Source: Parahaliea aestuarii (GTDB taxonomy: Bacteria > Pseudomonadota > Gammaproteobacteria > Pseudomonadales > Halieaceae). From it: 64,000 nt of DNA. The stretch is from the NCBI RefSeq assembly GCF_008064635.1, contig NZ_VRYZ01000002.1, positions 617,957 through 681,956 on the forward strand, in the 5' to 3' direction. The position numbers and the translations under genes are program-made. Under the pieces are notes generated by a model. It ran no database searches. It saw nothing but the letters and a program-made list of their open reading frames with translations, and was not told where the DNA came from. How positions within the stretch are numbered: position 1 is the first letter of the stretch; every line of letters starts with the position of its first letter. Of this stretch, positions 53,431 to 62,582 are shown in pieces.

Positions 53431-54492
53431 TTACTGCTCCAGCCAGCTCCCCGCCTCATCAGCAAGCGTCCACAGCCGTGAATACCAGTAGAACTCACCT
53501 TTCCGCCCGGTAGCGGCCGTACAGTTGATCTTGTTGCGGCCAGCGGCAAGGGGCGGCAGGCTCACGGTGAGGTCATTGCTCTGCGAAGCGGTTTCAAGGG
53601 TAGCGCCCGTGGAAGAAAAGCAGCTCACAGTTGCCGGCACCAACTCCCCTTCACGCAGCGTCAACCTAAATGAGGCCGGATGAGAGGCGCCCACGTCCAG
53701 GAAAAACGGCTGAGCCTCCTCTGTCTGCACCGGCATAGGCCGCGCACGCAGCGACGTTGCCAGACGCTCCAGCTCGTCGTAACCCGTGGCCATGGCAAAA
53801 CGGGGAATACGCTGGGCGTGTGATGCTACACCGACTGCACCGGACTGCTGGGCCAGGCCGCGCAAGCCCATTTTCTTGAGCAGTTCAAGCGTTGCGGCGC
53901 TGTACTCCCCGAAGGGATAGGCGAAGACCTTGATCGGTGCCTGCGGCAACCTGGCTTGCAGGCGCTTCATACTGCCTGCAATCTCCTGTGACACCCGTTT
54001 TTCCCAATCGCCTTGCGAGTCGCCAGTGCGGCGCTGCTCAAGGTGAGCGTGCGTCAGGGAATGCGGCCCGACCTCAACCAGCCCGCTCTGCTGCATCTCC
54101 GCTATCTGCCCCCAGTCCAGGTAGTGGCCATAGCCTTTATCGACAGCTTCGGTCGCAACAAAAACGGAGAAGGGCATATCGCGCTCGCGCAGCCGCGGAA
54201 ATGCCTCCTGGTACACCGACACATAGGCATCATCAAAGGTGATGGCGACGGCGTTTTCCTGCGTTTCACCGCGCTCGAAAAGGTCATCCAGCAGCTGTGA
54301 AAGGGGGAGCACTTTAAAGCCATTGTCATTCAGCCAGTCGAGGTGACGCTCGAACTGTGCGGGTGTCACCCGGGTGGCTGCTGGCCCCTCCCCGGTGATG
54401 CGGTGGTAGAGCAGAATAACGCCGTGATCCGCCGCCAGCGCCGCATACGTCTGCGCCCACAGCAACAGGCAAACCAGCACCGGGCGAATCAC
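53431..54492 (-). CDS. Secreted polysaccharide deacetylase (NodB/CE4)
   Basis: 353 residues with signal peptide (MIRPVLVCLLLWAQTYAALA). The CE4 motif AITFDDAY has Asp87 and Asp88, and GPHSLTHAHL gives His144 and His148 as metal ligands. The C-terminal 100 residues are a beta domain (SLPPLAAGRNKINCTAATGR). Hydrolyses N-acetyl groups on an amino-sugar polymer or modified lipid in the envelope. The gene overlaps the upstream glucosaminidase by 4 bp, so both probably act on one polymer such as peptidoglycan or a biofilm polysaccharide. Confidence 0.9.
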   Translation of the reverse strand: MIRPVLVCLLLWAQTYAALAADHGVILLYHRITGEGPAATRVTPAQFERHLDWLNDNGFKVLPLSQLLDDLFERGETQENAVAITFDDAYVSVYQEAFPRLRERDMPFSVFVATEAVDKGYGHYLDWGQIAEMQQSGLVEVGPHSLTHAHLEQRRTGDSQGDWEKRVSQEIAGSMKRLQARLPQAPIKVFAYPFGEYSAATLELLKKMGLRGLAQQSGAVGVASHAQRIPRFAMATGYDELERLATSLRARPMPVQTEEAQPFFLDVGASHPASFRLTLREGELVPATVSCFSSTGATLETASQSNDLTVSLPPLAAGRNKINCTAATGRKGEFYWYSRLWTLADEAGSWLEQ

Positions 54493-55238
54493 GCTTCGTC
54501 CACCCGTTCGAGCAGGGAGCGGTTGCGGCGCAGCATGCCCAGTAGCTGGTTTAGGTACTCGTCACCGCGCTCGGAATAACTCACCAGGCCGCTCACCAGC
54601 GGTTCTCCCTGGATTGCCATGCCCTGCTCGCGCTGCTGCTCGCGGATTACCCGAAAACCGCGATAACGCTCATGTGTATTGAGGTTGTTCATATAACGGC
54701 GGATTGCCTCGGAGATACTGGGCAACTTGAGCACCTCGAAACGCGCTGACTCGCGTCCCTTCGGAGCCAGGCCACAGCCCGGTTCATAACAGCGCTGCCC
54801 GAACAGGTTGTTGGCTTCGAGTGCAAAGCGGGATCGCCCCCAACCCGACTCCACCGCCGCCTGGGCCAAGGCGAGGTCGGCCGGTATCACATCGACCCGA
54901 CGCTGCAGGGTGACGAGTACCTCTTCGAGACGGCGGTCGTCGTATTCCACTTCGTACTCCTCACTCAGGCCCCTCAGCCAGCGCCTGGCCGACCAGCCGG
55001 GCTCTGCACCTTCGCCGGCAATGTCCAGCAGACGCTCCCTGTCCTGCCTGATCCGGGCGTTGTGGTAGCGCACAATCGGCAGCAGGTAATCATAGAAGGC
55101 CTGCTTTCTGGCGCCGACGTCTTCGATAGCGGTGAGATCAGGCATGGCGGGGAACCGGGGCTCACGCACCACGACAAGCAGTGCGAGCAGAATCAGCAGC
55201 AGAGCCAGCCAGGTGCAGAGAATGTGCTTTCGCGTCAT
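54489..55238 (-). CDS. Bax-like glucosaminidase
   Basis: 249 residues: N-terminal membrane anchor (ILCTWLALLLILLALLVVV) and a glucosaminidase domain with AAVESGWGRSRFALEANNLFGQRCYEPGCG, the catalytic Glu lying in VESGWG. The family includes E. coli Bax and FlgJ/AcmA-type N-acetylglucosaminidases. Expected to trim peptidoglycan or a related glycan in the periplasm. It overlaps the deacetylase start by ATGA. Confidence 0.88.
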   Translation of the reverse strand: MTRKHILCTWLALLLILLALLVVVREPRFPAMPDLTAIEDVGARKQAFYDYLLPIVRYHNARIRQDRERLLDIAGEGAEPGWSARRWLRGLSEEYEVEYDDRRLEEVLVTLQRRVDVIPADLALAQAAVESGWGRSRFALEANNLFGQRCYEPGCGLAPKGRESARFEVLKLPSISEAIRRYMNNLNTHERYRGFRVIREQQREQGMAIQGEPLVSGLVSYSERGDEYLNQLLGMLRRNRSLLERVDEA

Positions 55239-55293
55239 CGGGTAGTTTCCATTAGGGCCTGGGGTGGTTCAACAGCACTCAATCAGAGCCGGA

Positions 55294-56496
55294 CTACTTT
55301 AGTGTAGCGCTCAAGGCATTGAAGAACTCGTACTCGTCGACAGTATCCTTGCCCACCGGTTTCGGCTGGGAGCTCCACATGGCAACCACCACCTGGCGCT
55401 GGGGATCGACAAAGATAAACTGGCCGAAGATGCCGATGGCGGCGTAGGATCCACGATCCAGTGGCCACCACATATAGCCGTAGGGCTCGGCTTTTCCCTC
55501 CAGGGGATGGTCCCGCGTGGCTTCCTCCACCCAGCCGGGGGGTAGTACCGCCTTGCCCTTCACCTTGCCGCCACCGAGCATGAACTGCCCGAAGCGGGCG
55601 TAGTCCCGCAGGGTGGCCGACAGGCCACTGCCACCAATTTCCAGCCCGTTCGGGGAATCCAGCCACCAGGTGGCGTCGGCCTCCATACCGTAGGGCTGCC
55701 AGACCTTCTCCGACAGGTAGTCGGCTACCGGCTTTCCGGTGGCGGCGGCCACCAGGGCACCAACCACTTGGGTTTCTCCGGTACTGTAATTCCAGCGTGT
55801 ACCGGGCTGCGCTGCGCGATCCAGGCTTGCCATCAGTTCGAGGATGCCGCCGGGCTTCTGCGCAATCTGCGCCTCGAGCATGGCGCGGCGATCGGAAGCC
55901 GGATCGGTGTAGGTCTCGTTCCAGGCGACGCCGGAGGCCATCAGCAGCAGGTCGCGAACGGTCACCCCGTCGTAGGCGCTGCCCCTGAAGTCGGGCAGGT
56001 AGCGGGTCAGGGGGTCTTCGAGGCTTTCGATATGGCCGTCCGCGATAGCCGCACCGACCAGGGTGGCGGTAACAGATTTTACGACCGACATCGACATCCA
56101 GCGTGTTCTCTCGCTATTGCCCAGCAGGTATTTCTCGAAGGCGACCTCGCCATCCTTCAGTACTAGAATGCCGCTTACCCGGTTCAGCGACAGGAAATCG
56201 TAGAGGTCATAGGATTTGCCACGGGACTGAAAGCTGAAATTCTCCAGTGGCTCTGCAGCCGCCGGGAGCGGGGAAGCGGTTTTACCCGCCGCCACGATTC
56301 GGGTAGGGAACAAGCGATCGATATTGCGGAACGTGTTGGTCTGGATGTCCGGGTACAGAGTGCCGCTGTAGACGTCCCGTACGCTACCGATGGGCTCGTC
56401 GGCGTGGAGATAGCTCTGGGCTGCACCGAGTGCGCTGCTGGCCAGCATCAGGATGGAACCGGCAGTAAGGGTGAACATCCGCAGCCTGTCTATCAT
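55294..56496 (-). CDS. Serine hydrolase of the beta-lactamase/6-aminohexanoate-oligomer family
   Basis: 400 residues from the ATG at 56496. Signal peptide MIDRLRMFTLTAGSILMLAS.. Active-site SxxK is Ser137-Lys140 in WMSMSVVKS, followed by a YxT-type motif in WNYSTGE and later GIFGQFIFVDP. Overall it resembles class C/EstB and NylB-type hydrolases rather than true beta-lactamases. Probably an esterase or amidase acting outside the cytoplasm. AGGA precedes the start. Confidence 0.86.
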   Translation of the reverse strand: MIDRLRMFTLTAGSILMLASSALGAAQSYLHADEPIGSVRDVYSGTLYPDIQTNTFRNIDRLFPTRIVAAGKTASPLPAAAEPLENFSFQSRGKSYDLYDFLSLNRVSGILVLKDGEVAFEKYLLGNSERTRWMSMSVVKSVTATLVGAAIADGHIESLEDPLTRYLPDFRGSAYDGVTVRDLLLMASGVAWNETYTDPASDRRAMLEAQIAQKPGGILELMASLDRAAQPGTRWNYSTGETQVVGALVAAATGKPVADYLSEKVWQPYGMEADATWWLDSPNGLEIGGSGLSATLRDYARFGQFMLGGGKVKGKAVLPPGWVEEATRDHPLEGKAEPYGYMWWPLDRGSYAAIGIFGQFIFVDPQRQVVVAMWSSQPKPVGKDTVDEYEFFNALSATLK

Positions 56497-56592
56497 GGTG
56501 AGGTCCTCTACGGTCGAAACGGACAAGCTATCGCAGATTGCGCCGGCCGTCATTCCTAGTCAAAAAATATTCCACCCGGACTTCAAACCGCC

Positions 56593-57336
56593 TCAGCGAC
56601 TACCCAGAAACGGCCCCTCGCGCCGGTACTGTGGCACCTCGACCTCTTCGAGAATAAAGCGCGCCAGTTCCCCGGCGCGCAGATGGAAATCGGTGGGCGT
56701 GGTGAGTGAGATGCGCGGCTCCCGCTGGTAGTCTTCTGCGGCGATCAGCGGGCAGCGCACCAGGGTCCAGTCGATCCCGCTTGCGGCCAACACGTCGTAC
56801 TCTGCCTGCTTGTCCCTCAGGATAGAGGGATAGCGCAGCCGGGCCAATTGGCGAACCCACCACCCGGTGAAGCTGCGCTGATCTCCCGGCACCACGACTG
56901 CGCCGCCAGAGACCACAATGTAACGCTGGATACCCAGGCTTTTCATGGCGGCAACCACATTCCCGCTAACGGCGGTGCTCAGCATCTGCTCGCTGCCGGT
57001 GGGACCGATGGCTGTGACGACAATATCGGCACCTCGCAACAGGCGCTCTATCACCGCCGGCTCCCGGGCATCTCCCTGGACAACCGTCACCCGGTCTCCC
57101 AGGTAGTCCAGACGCCCCGGTGAGCGTGACAGTACCCGCAGGGGGTAGCCGGCAGCCAGCGCTTCACGCAGCAGATAGCCCCCCACCATGCCGGTGCCGC
57201 CCAGCAGGGCGATGGTGGTATCGCGGGTGACGGGCGCTCTGTCGGCGGTGATTTCTGCGGGCGCAAGACGGTCCTGCGGGCCGGCGCAAGCGACCAGCAA
57301 CAAAATCAACAACACCAATGCGGATCGACAGACCAT
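56593..57336 (-). CDS. NAD(P)-binding NmrA-like protein with lipobox
   Basis: 247 residues. The Rossmann motif GGTGMVGG (residues 46-53) opens an atypical SDR/NmrA domain with VVQGDAREPAVIERLLRGADIVVTAIGP. The N-terminus is MVCRSALVLLILLLVACAG, an export signal with lipobox LVAC (Cys17), which is odd for a nucleotide-binding protein. Either it is anchored to a membrane facing the cytosol or periplasm, or the true start lies later. Divergent from the FAD oxidase gene. Confidence 0.8.
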   Translation of the reverse strand: MVCRSALVLLILLLVACAGPQDRLAPAEITADRAPVTRDTTIALLGGTGMVGGYLLREALAAGYPLRVLSRSPGRLDYLGDRVTVVQGDAREPAVIERLLRGADIVVTAIGPTGSEQMLSTAVSGNVVAAMKSLGIQRYIVVSGGAVVVPGDQRSFTGWWVRQLARLRYPSILRDKQAEYDVLAASGIDWTLVRCPLIAAEDYQREPRISLTTPTDFHLRAGELARFILEEVEVPQYRREGPFLGSR

Positions 57337-57578
57337 CTGAACGGCACTCGTTTAACCTGGTTCAGGTTAGCAGCAGTGAGCCAATAAGCGAGCAGCCAGA
57401 GCACAGGCACAGGCACAGTTTCACTTGCCAAAACATTCGGGGTCCTCTAGCCTGCCATTATATAACCATATTCACGTTTTTTTAGTTGCATTGATGCCGA
57501 TCGACGTCCCGACCCGACATCAATTGCGCGAAAAAGCAGCCCGACCCGTTTAGCCACCAGGTAGCAGCAGCGAGAACC

Positions 57579-58880
57579 ATGAACGCCGAAAAGTTTTCCC
57601 AGGCTCACCCCATTGCCAACAGCCTGTGGCGCGCAACGGCTCCGTCCGAGCCCGCCAGCGAGCCCTTTGAAGACGGTGCCCGCAAAGACGTACTGATCAT
57701 TGGCGCGGGCATAACCGGAGCCGTTGCCGCATTGCGCCTGCAAGCCGCCGGGGCGAAGGTGGCTGTTCTCGATGCCGGTGAGCCCGGTAGCGGTGCCAGC
57801 GGACGCAGCGGCGGCTTTATTGTTCCGAGCTTTTCCGCGGTCCGTCCGGCGCAGCTCTACAAGGGCACTGGAGACGGGGCAGACCGGCTGTTGGCAGAGA
57901 TTGCCGGCTCCGGAGACCTGCTCTTTCAACTGGTTGCCGAGTACGGGATCGATTGCGGGGGTGCCCAGGGGGGCTGGTACCAGCCGGCACACTCAGCAGA
58001 AGCGCTCTCCTCCTGCCAGGCCGACCAGGAAGTCTGGCGCGCTGTCGGCGGCAGCATGGAGGTACTCGACGCGCAGGAAACCGCCAGACGAACCGGCTTG
58101 ACCGGTTACCACGGCAGCCTGTTCGCGCCCAGTGGCGGCGCGGTACACCCGATCAAACTGATTTACGGCGCCCTGACGGCCGCACAGGCGCGCGGGGCGA
58201 CACTGCACACCCGCTGTCGCGCCAACAGTCTTCGGCGCGAACAGGATCTGTGGTGGGCCGATACCCCCCAGGGACGGATTGCGGGCTCCCGGCTACTGGT
58301 GTGCACCAATGCCCGATCCGCCATTCCCGGCGCGAACATCGAGAGCAGCATTGTCCCATTGCGGGTCTGCCAGATCGCCACCACTCCGCTGTCTCCCGAG
58401 GAAAGGCTCGGACTGATCGGCTTTGGCCAGAGCCTGGCGGATACACGCCGCAACCTCTTCACCTACCGCTTCGACGAAGCCGGCCGCCTGATTACCGGCG
58501 CCATGCCTCTGCGCGCGGCCGGCAACACCGCCGCACTCGGGCGCTCCATGGTGGCGAGGCTTGCCAGCGCGCTGCAACTCAAGCGGGTACCGGAAGTTGA
58601 CTACCTGTGGTTTGGGCAGGGCTCCGTTACGCGCGACCGTCTGCCCGCCCTCTATGACCTTGGCCCCGACGCCTGGGCCCTGACCGCCTGTAACGGTCGC
58701 GGTCTGGCCGCCTCTACCATGCTGGCGACGCGGACCGCGGAAATGCTGTTGCACGATGACCCGAAGCGACTTCCGATTCCGGCCGTGCGCCCCGAGCCGA
58801 CCCACCTGCGCGCCATGCAGGTGATCGGCGCACGGATGTACTCACTGTACGGCCGAGCCTGCGACCGGCTCGGGCTGTAG
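57579..58880 (+). CDS. FAD-dependent amine/amino-acid oxidase (DAO family)
   Basis: 433 residues. Dinucleotide motif VLIIGAGITGAVAALRL near residue 33, followed by GSGASGRSGGFI and the C-terminal ALTACNGRGLAASTM region of the DAO fold. It is most like gamma-glutamylputrescine or D-amino-acid oxidases. It would oxidise an amine to an imine with hydrogen peroxide or an electron acceptor. First gene of a four-gene operon with a BASS transporter, an aminotransferase and RidA. Confidence 0.88.
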   Translation: MNAEKFSQAHPIANSLWRATAPSEPASEPFEDGARKDVLIIGAGITGAVAALRLQAAGAKVAVLDAGEPGSGASGRSGGFIVPSFSAVRPAQLYKGTGDGADRLLAEIAGSGDLLFQLVAEYGIDCGGAQGGWYQPAHSAEALSSCQADQEVWRAVGGSMEVLDAQETARRTGLTGYHGSLFAPSGGAVHPIKLIYGALTAAQARGATLHTRCRANSLRREQDLWWADTPQGRIAGSRLLVCTNARSAIPGANIESSIVPLRVCQIATTPLSPEERLGLIGFGQSLADTRRNLFTYRFDEAGRLITGAMPLRAAGNTAALGRSMVARLASALQLKRVPEVDYLWFGQGSVTRDRLPALYDLGPDAWALTACNGRGLAASTMLATRTAEMLLHDDPKRLPIPAVRPEPTHLRAMQVIGARMYSLYGRACDRLGL

Positions 58881-58943
58881 GCACAACCAGGCACCGGCAG
58901 CCATGCGCTGAGCTCACAATCATTCTGCAAAAAAGGACAGCCC

Positions 58944-59837
58944 ATGAACATAATTGACGATATCGTGCTGCCGGGGTCGCTGTGGTGCATCATGTTCTCG
59001 ATGGGGCTCAGCCTCACCCTGGGCGATTTCAGGCGGATATTCGAGAATCGCCGCGCCCTGGTGCTGGGGGTACTGGGCATGCTGGTCATCCCGCCGCTGG
59101 TGGGCTTTTTCTTCGTGACGACCTTCTCACCCTCACCGGCGCTGGCCGTTGGCCTGATGCTGCTGGCGACCTGCCCCGGCGGCATGTTATCCAACCTGAT
59201 GACGGACCTGTCCAAGGGCGACCTGGCGCTGTCCCTCTCGCTCAGCGTGGCTGTCAGCGCCATCTATATCTTCATTGTGCCGATCTATGCCTATTTCATC
59301 CTTCACTACTTCATGGATATCGAACAGGCCGTGGATATTCCGCTGGGCGCGTTTATCTGGAAGATCTTCAGCATCACCCTGGTACCCACCAGCATCGGGC
59401 TGGCCGTACGCCACTACAACAAGCGTCTGGCCGAATCCGTCAGGGGCTATCTCAAGACCATCGCCGTTGTGGTTCTGACCGGGGCCTTCATCATCATCCT
59501 GATGGACCAGGTAGCGATACTGCGTGACAACTTCTGGACCCTGTTCTGGATCGTGCTGGGGATGAACCTGACTATACTGGTGCTCGCCTTCGGGCTGACC
59601 CGCGTGTCCCGCCTCAATCAGAGTGAAACCTCTGCCATCTGTATCGAGCACCTGATTCGCCAGGAAGGGACGGCCCTGTTCATTGCGGTCGCGATTGTAG
59701 GCAACCGCGAAATGTCCCTGCCAATGATAATGAACACCCCCATCGGACTGGTCGTTTGCATCATTCTGGTGGTCCTGCTGCGCAAGTACATGACCGGGCC
59801 GGCCGCCGCTACCAGCGGGAAAGCGGCAACATCCTGA
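58944..59837 (+). CDS. BASS-family sodium symporter
   Basis: 297 residues, about nine hydrophobic segments. Opening LWCIMFSMGLSLTLGDFRRI is typical of the bile-acid:sodium symporter superfamily, and LATCPGGMLSNLMTDLSKGD is the substrate/ion loop. Members carry organic acids, pantoate, keto acids or bile acids. The operon context (oxidase, aminotransferase, RidA) favours an amino or keto acid. Confidence 0.88.
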   Translation: MNIIDDIVLPGSLWCIMFSMGLSLTLGDFRRIFENRRALVLGVLGMLVIPPLVGFFFVTTFSPSPALAVGLMLLATCPGGMLSNLMTDLSKGDLALSLSLSVAVSAIYIFIVPIYAYFILHYFMDIEQAVDIPLGAFIWKIFSITLVPTSIGLAVRHYNKRLAESVRGYLKTIAVVVLTGAFIIILMDQVAILRDNFWTLFWIVLGMNLTILVLAFGLTRVSRLNQSETSAICIEHLIRQEGTALFIAVAIVGNREMSLPMIMNTPIGLVVCIILVVLLRKYMTGPAAATSGKAATS

Positions 59838-59879
59838 TAATCGCCCGCCACTACAGACTAGCTCCACGAGGAAAACGCC

Positions 59880-61061
59880 ATGCAATGGTCATCGCGACGA
59901 ATGAAAACACAAGCCAGCAAAGGCTTTGGAATGTACGAAGTGGCCGCGCGCCTGCAGTCGCAGGGTGCCGACATCATCCATCTCGAAATTGGCAGGCCCT
60001 CGGTCGATACCCCTGCGCATATCAAGGAAGCCACCAAACAAGCCCTTGATGACGGAATTGTGCACTACGGTGAGCTGAACGGGCTCGGCGAACTGCGCGC
60101 CGCCCTGGCCGAGCGCTACACCCGCCACTACGGCGCCGCCTGCGATGCGGACGAAGTCCTGATCACCAACGGTGTGACCCAGGCGACCTTTGCCGTGTTC
60201 ATGGCAGCACTGGATGAGGGCGACGAAGTTATCGTACTCGAGCCTTTCTACCCCCAGCACAACTCCAAAATCGAGTTTGCGGGCGGCAAGGTGGTGCCCG
60301 TACCCATGAGCGCTGTCAATGGACGCTACGCTCCCGACCCCGAGCGAATTGCCAGCGCAATCACGCCGCGCACAAAAATGATCGTGCTGATCAACCCGGC
60401 AAACCCCTGCGGCACGGTGATGACCCGGGAAGAATTGCTGTCGGTGGCAAAGATCGCGGAACAGCACGATTTAACGGTACTGTCGGATGAGGTATATGAG
60501 TTCAACACCTTCGACGGGCGCAAGCACATCAACTTTGCATCACTCCCCGGCATGCGCGAGCGCACGATCACGGTGAGCGCCTTCACCAAGGCCTACGCAA
60601 TGGACGGCTGGCGCATCGGTTACGCCGTCGGGCCCCGCCATCTGATTGCCGACCTGCAACGCGTCACGATGAACTGCACCACGCATACCAACATCTTCGT
60701 CCAGTACGGCGCTCTTGAAGCCGTCAGGGGATCGCAGGATTGCCTGCAGGAATTTCTCGCCAAAGACCAGGCGCGCAGGGACATTGTCGTATCGCGCCTC
60801 AACACCATACCCGGCATCACCTGCCCTGCCCCGGAAGGCACGATCTACGCTTTCCCTGATATCAGCGCCCTGGGGCACAGCGGCGATGTGCTCGCCCACT
60901 ACCTGCTGGAAAATGCCCACGTGGCAGTGGAATCTGGAAATTTCTACGGCAGCAACGGTGGGCAGCATCTGCGGATATGCTTTGGATCGGAGCCCATTGA
61001 GCGCGTCGAGGAAGCCATGGAGCGTATTGAACAGGCGCTAAAAGGAGGCCTTACCCTGTGA
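59880..61061 (+). CDS. Class I PLP-dependent aminotransferase
   Basis: 393 residues. Motifs: IHLEIGRPSVDTPAHI, NGVTQATFAVFMAALDEGDEV, NPANPCGTV, LSDEVYEFNTFDG, and the PLP lysine in SAFTKAYAMDGWRIGY, with the carboxylate-binding Arg near the end (HLRICFGS). GAGGA lies before the ATG at 59880. It overlaps the RidA gene by 4 bp, so it probably forms an enamine or imine that RidA clears. Confidence 0.92.
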   Translation: MQWSSRRMKTQASKGFGMYEVAARLQSQGADIIHLEIGRPSVDTPAHIKEATKQALDDGIVHYGELNGLGELRAALAERYTRHYGAACDADEVLITNGVTQATFAVFMAALDEGDEVIVLEPFYPQHNSKIEFAGGKVVPVPMSAVNGRYAPDPERIASAITPRTKMIVLINPANPCGTVMTREELLSVAKIAEQHDLTVLSDEVYEFNTFDGRKHINFASLPGMRERTITVSAFTKAYAMDGWRIGYAVGPRHLIADLQRVTMNCTTHTNIFVQYGALEAVRGSQDCLQEFLAKDQARRDIVVSRLNTIPGITCPAPEGTIYAFPDISALGHSGDVLAHYLLENAHVAVESGNFYGSNGGQHLRICFGSEPIERVEEAMERIEQALKGGLTL

Positions 61062-61441
61062 GCAAGCATCGGATATTTTCAAAGTCTGCTATCGAGGAAA
61101 AAGCCCGCTACGCGCGCGCGGTTATCTGTGACAACTGGGTCATCGTTTCAGGCACCATGGGGCAGGACCCCGCCACCGGGGAAATGCCCGCCGACTTCAG
61201 AGCCCAGGCCGAAAACAGCTTTGCCGTGATCGAAGCCGCCCTCGAAGAGGCCGGCAGCTCGTTGAATGATGTGGTCAGATGCGGGGTTTTCCTGTCGAGT
61301 CGCGAGAACGTCGGTAGCCTCGTCGACATTCTCGCTGAGAAATTCGACACGATCAGACCGGCCAATACGACGGTCATCTGCGAGTTTCCGGCGCCAGATG
61401 CATTGATTGAAATCGAAGTGACCGCCTATCGACCATCCTGA
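61058..61441 (+). CDS. RidA/YjgF-family imine deaminase
   Basis: 127 residues from a GTG preceded by AAGGAGG. Family marks: YARAVICDNWVIVSGTMGQDP, FAVIEAALEEAGSSLNDVVRC and the C-terminal RPANTTVICEFPAPDALIEIEVTA with Arg and Glu of the active site. It hydrolyses reactive enamines/imines to keto acids, which suits its place after a PLP aminotransferase and an FAD oxidase. Confidence 0.92.
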   Translation: MSKHRIFSKSAIEEKARYARAVICDNWVIVSGTMGQDPATGEMPADFRAQAENSFAVIEAALEEAGSSLNDVVRCGVFLSSRENVGSLVDILAEKFDTIRPANTTVICEFPAPDALIEIEVTAYRPS

Positions 61442-61460
61442 CTCCTGATCACCAGAGCTT

Positions 61461-61488
61461 GCCGGAGATGCTCAAGAGCGTCTCCGGC
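61461..61488. terminator. Strong hairpin after the RidA gene
   Basis: GCCGGAGA (61461-61468) and TCTCCGGC (61481-61488) pair fully, and the loop adds GCTC/GAGC, giving a 12-bp stem with one mismatch. It is 20 bp after the stop of the RidA gene and faces the convergent CvfB gene. No T-run follows, so intrinsic termination is uncertain. Confidence 0.5.
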
Positions 61489-61617
61489 GCGACTGGGAGG
61501 AACTACAAACAACCACCCGCCGAAACGCTGCAGAGAATTTCCGGGATTCTGGTATCCGACGCAGAGCGTAGTATCAATCACGTTCCTGCCGCCAGCCTGT
61601 GAAAGATACCGCTCGGC

Positions 61618-62451
61618 TCACACCCGGCGGATGCCGTCCTTTTCCAGTTGAATCCGGCGCTGCTTGTATAGGGCGCCCAAGGCCTGTTTGAACACCTTCT
61701 TACTAACGCCAAACGCGGCGTAAATCTCCGGCGGCGGGCTCTTGTCTGTCAGGGCGAGAAAGCCGTCATTGGCATCCAGCGCTTCCAGGATCGCGGTGCT
61801 GATGCCGTTCATCTTGTCCTCGCTGAAGCCCGGTTGAGTCAGCGACAGGTCCACTTTACCGTCTTCGCGAATCTGCCGGACATAGCCGTCGATCACCTGG
61901 CCCTTCCTCACCCGGCGATACAGTTCATTCCCGTAGAGTAGCCCCCAGCACCTGTGGTTGATCACCGCCTTGAAACCCAGTTCGGTTTTGTCGGCAATGA
62001 TCAGGCTGACCTTCTGTCCGCGCCTGAGCCCGCTGGCATCGTCCCTGATCCAGTGGTCGAGCCGCGTGGAACCCGCCAGGCGTCCCTGCTTGTCCTGGTA
62101 AACACGCACCAGGGTGTGGCGGCCCTTGCTGAGCTTATACTGCTGCTCGGCATAGGGGATGAACAGGTCCTTGGGAATACCCCAGTCCGCGAAGGCACCG
62201 AGCCGATTGACATCCACGACCTCCAGCCAGGCGACCTCGCCGACAGCGGCCGCTGCGCGCTGCGTGGTCGGCACTGGATCACCCTCGGCGTCGAGGTATA
62301 CAAAGACTTCCACCGCAGCGCCCGGTTCGAGGCCCGACGGTAGCTGTAGGAGGGGGAGCAACAATCGTCCCCACTGGCCGCCGTCCAGAATGGCTCCGTG
62401 CGCGCCGACCTCCAGTACGGTGAGTGAATTGACTTGGCCGATTGTGAGCAT
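61618..62451 (-). CDS. CvfB-like S1 RNA-binding protein
   Basis: 277 residues. Three S1-like modules are visible (VNSLTVLEVGAHGAILDGG; WLEVVDVNRLGAFADWGIPKDLFIP; GYVRQIREDGKVDLSLTQPG), ending in a winged-helix-like region (FGVSKKVFKQALGALYKQRRI). This is the CvfB/YitL family, an RNA-binding regulator of unknown mechanism in most bacteria. Divergent from the DUF2855 gene. Confidence 0.93.
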   Translation of the reverse strand: MLTIGQVNSLTVLEVGAHGAILDGGQWGRLLLPLLQLPSGLEPGAAVEVFVYLDAEGDPVPTTQRAAAAVGEVAWLEVVDVNRLGAFADWGIPKDLFIPYAEQQYKLSKGRHTLVRVYQDKQGRLAGSTRLDHWIRDDASGLRRGQKVSLIIADKTELGFKAVINHRCWGLLYGNELYRRVRKGQVIDGYVRQIREDGKVDLSLTQPGFSEDKMNGISTAILEALDANDGFLALTDKSPPPEIYAAFGVSKKVFKQALGALYKQRRIQLEKDGIRRV

Positions 62452-62582
62452 CAGGACTGCCTGCAGGGGTTGGCCCGCAATAGTAGGGCATTGGGCGGCA
62501 TTCTACAGGTATTGCGGCCAGCTTTTACTTGGGCACCGATATGGTTAGGCTGGCTCCTGTTTAGCCACCGCTGGAGTAGTCC

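Noticed and set aside
58944..59837. BASS symporter as the bile-acid importer for the steroid-like locus
   Set aside because: It is 40 kb away and inside an amino-compound operon; family membership alone does not show bile-acid transport.
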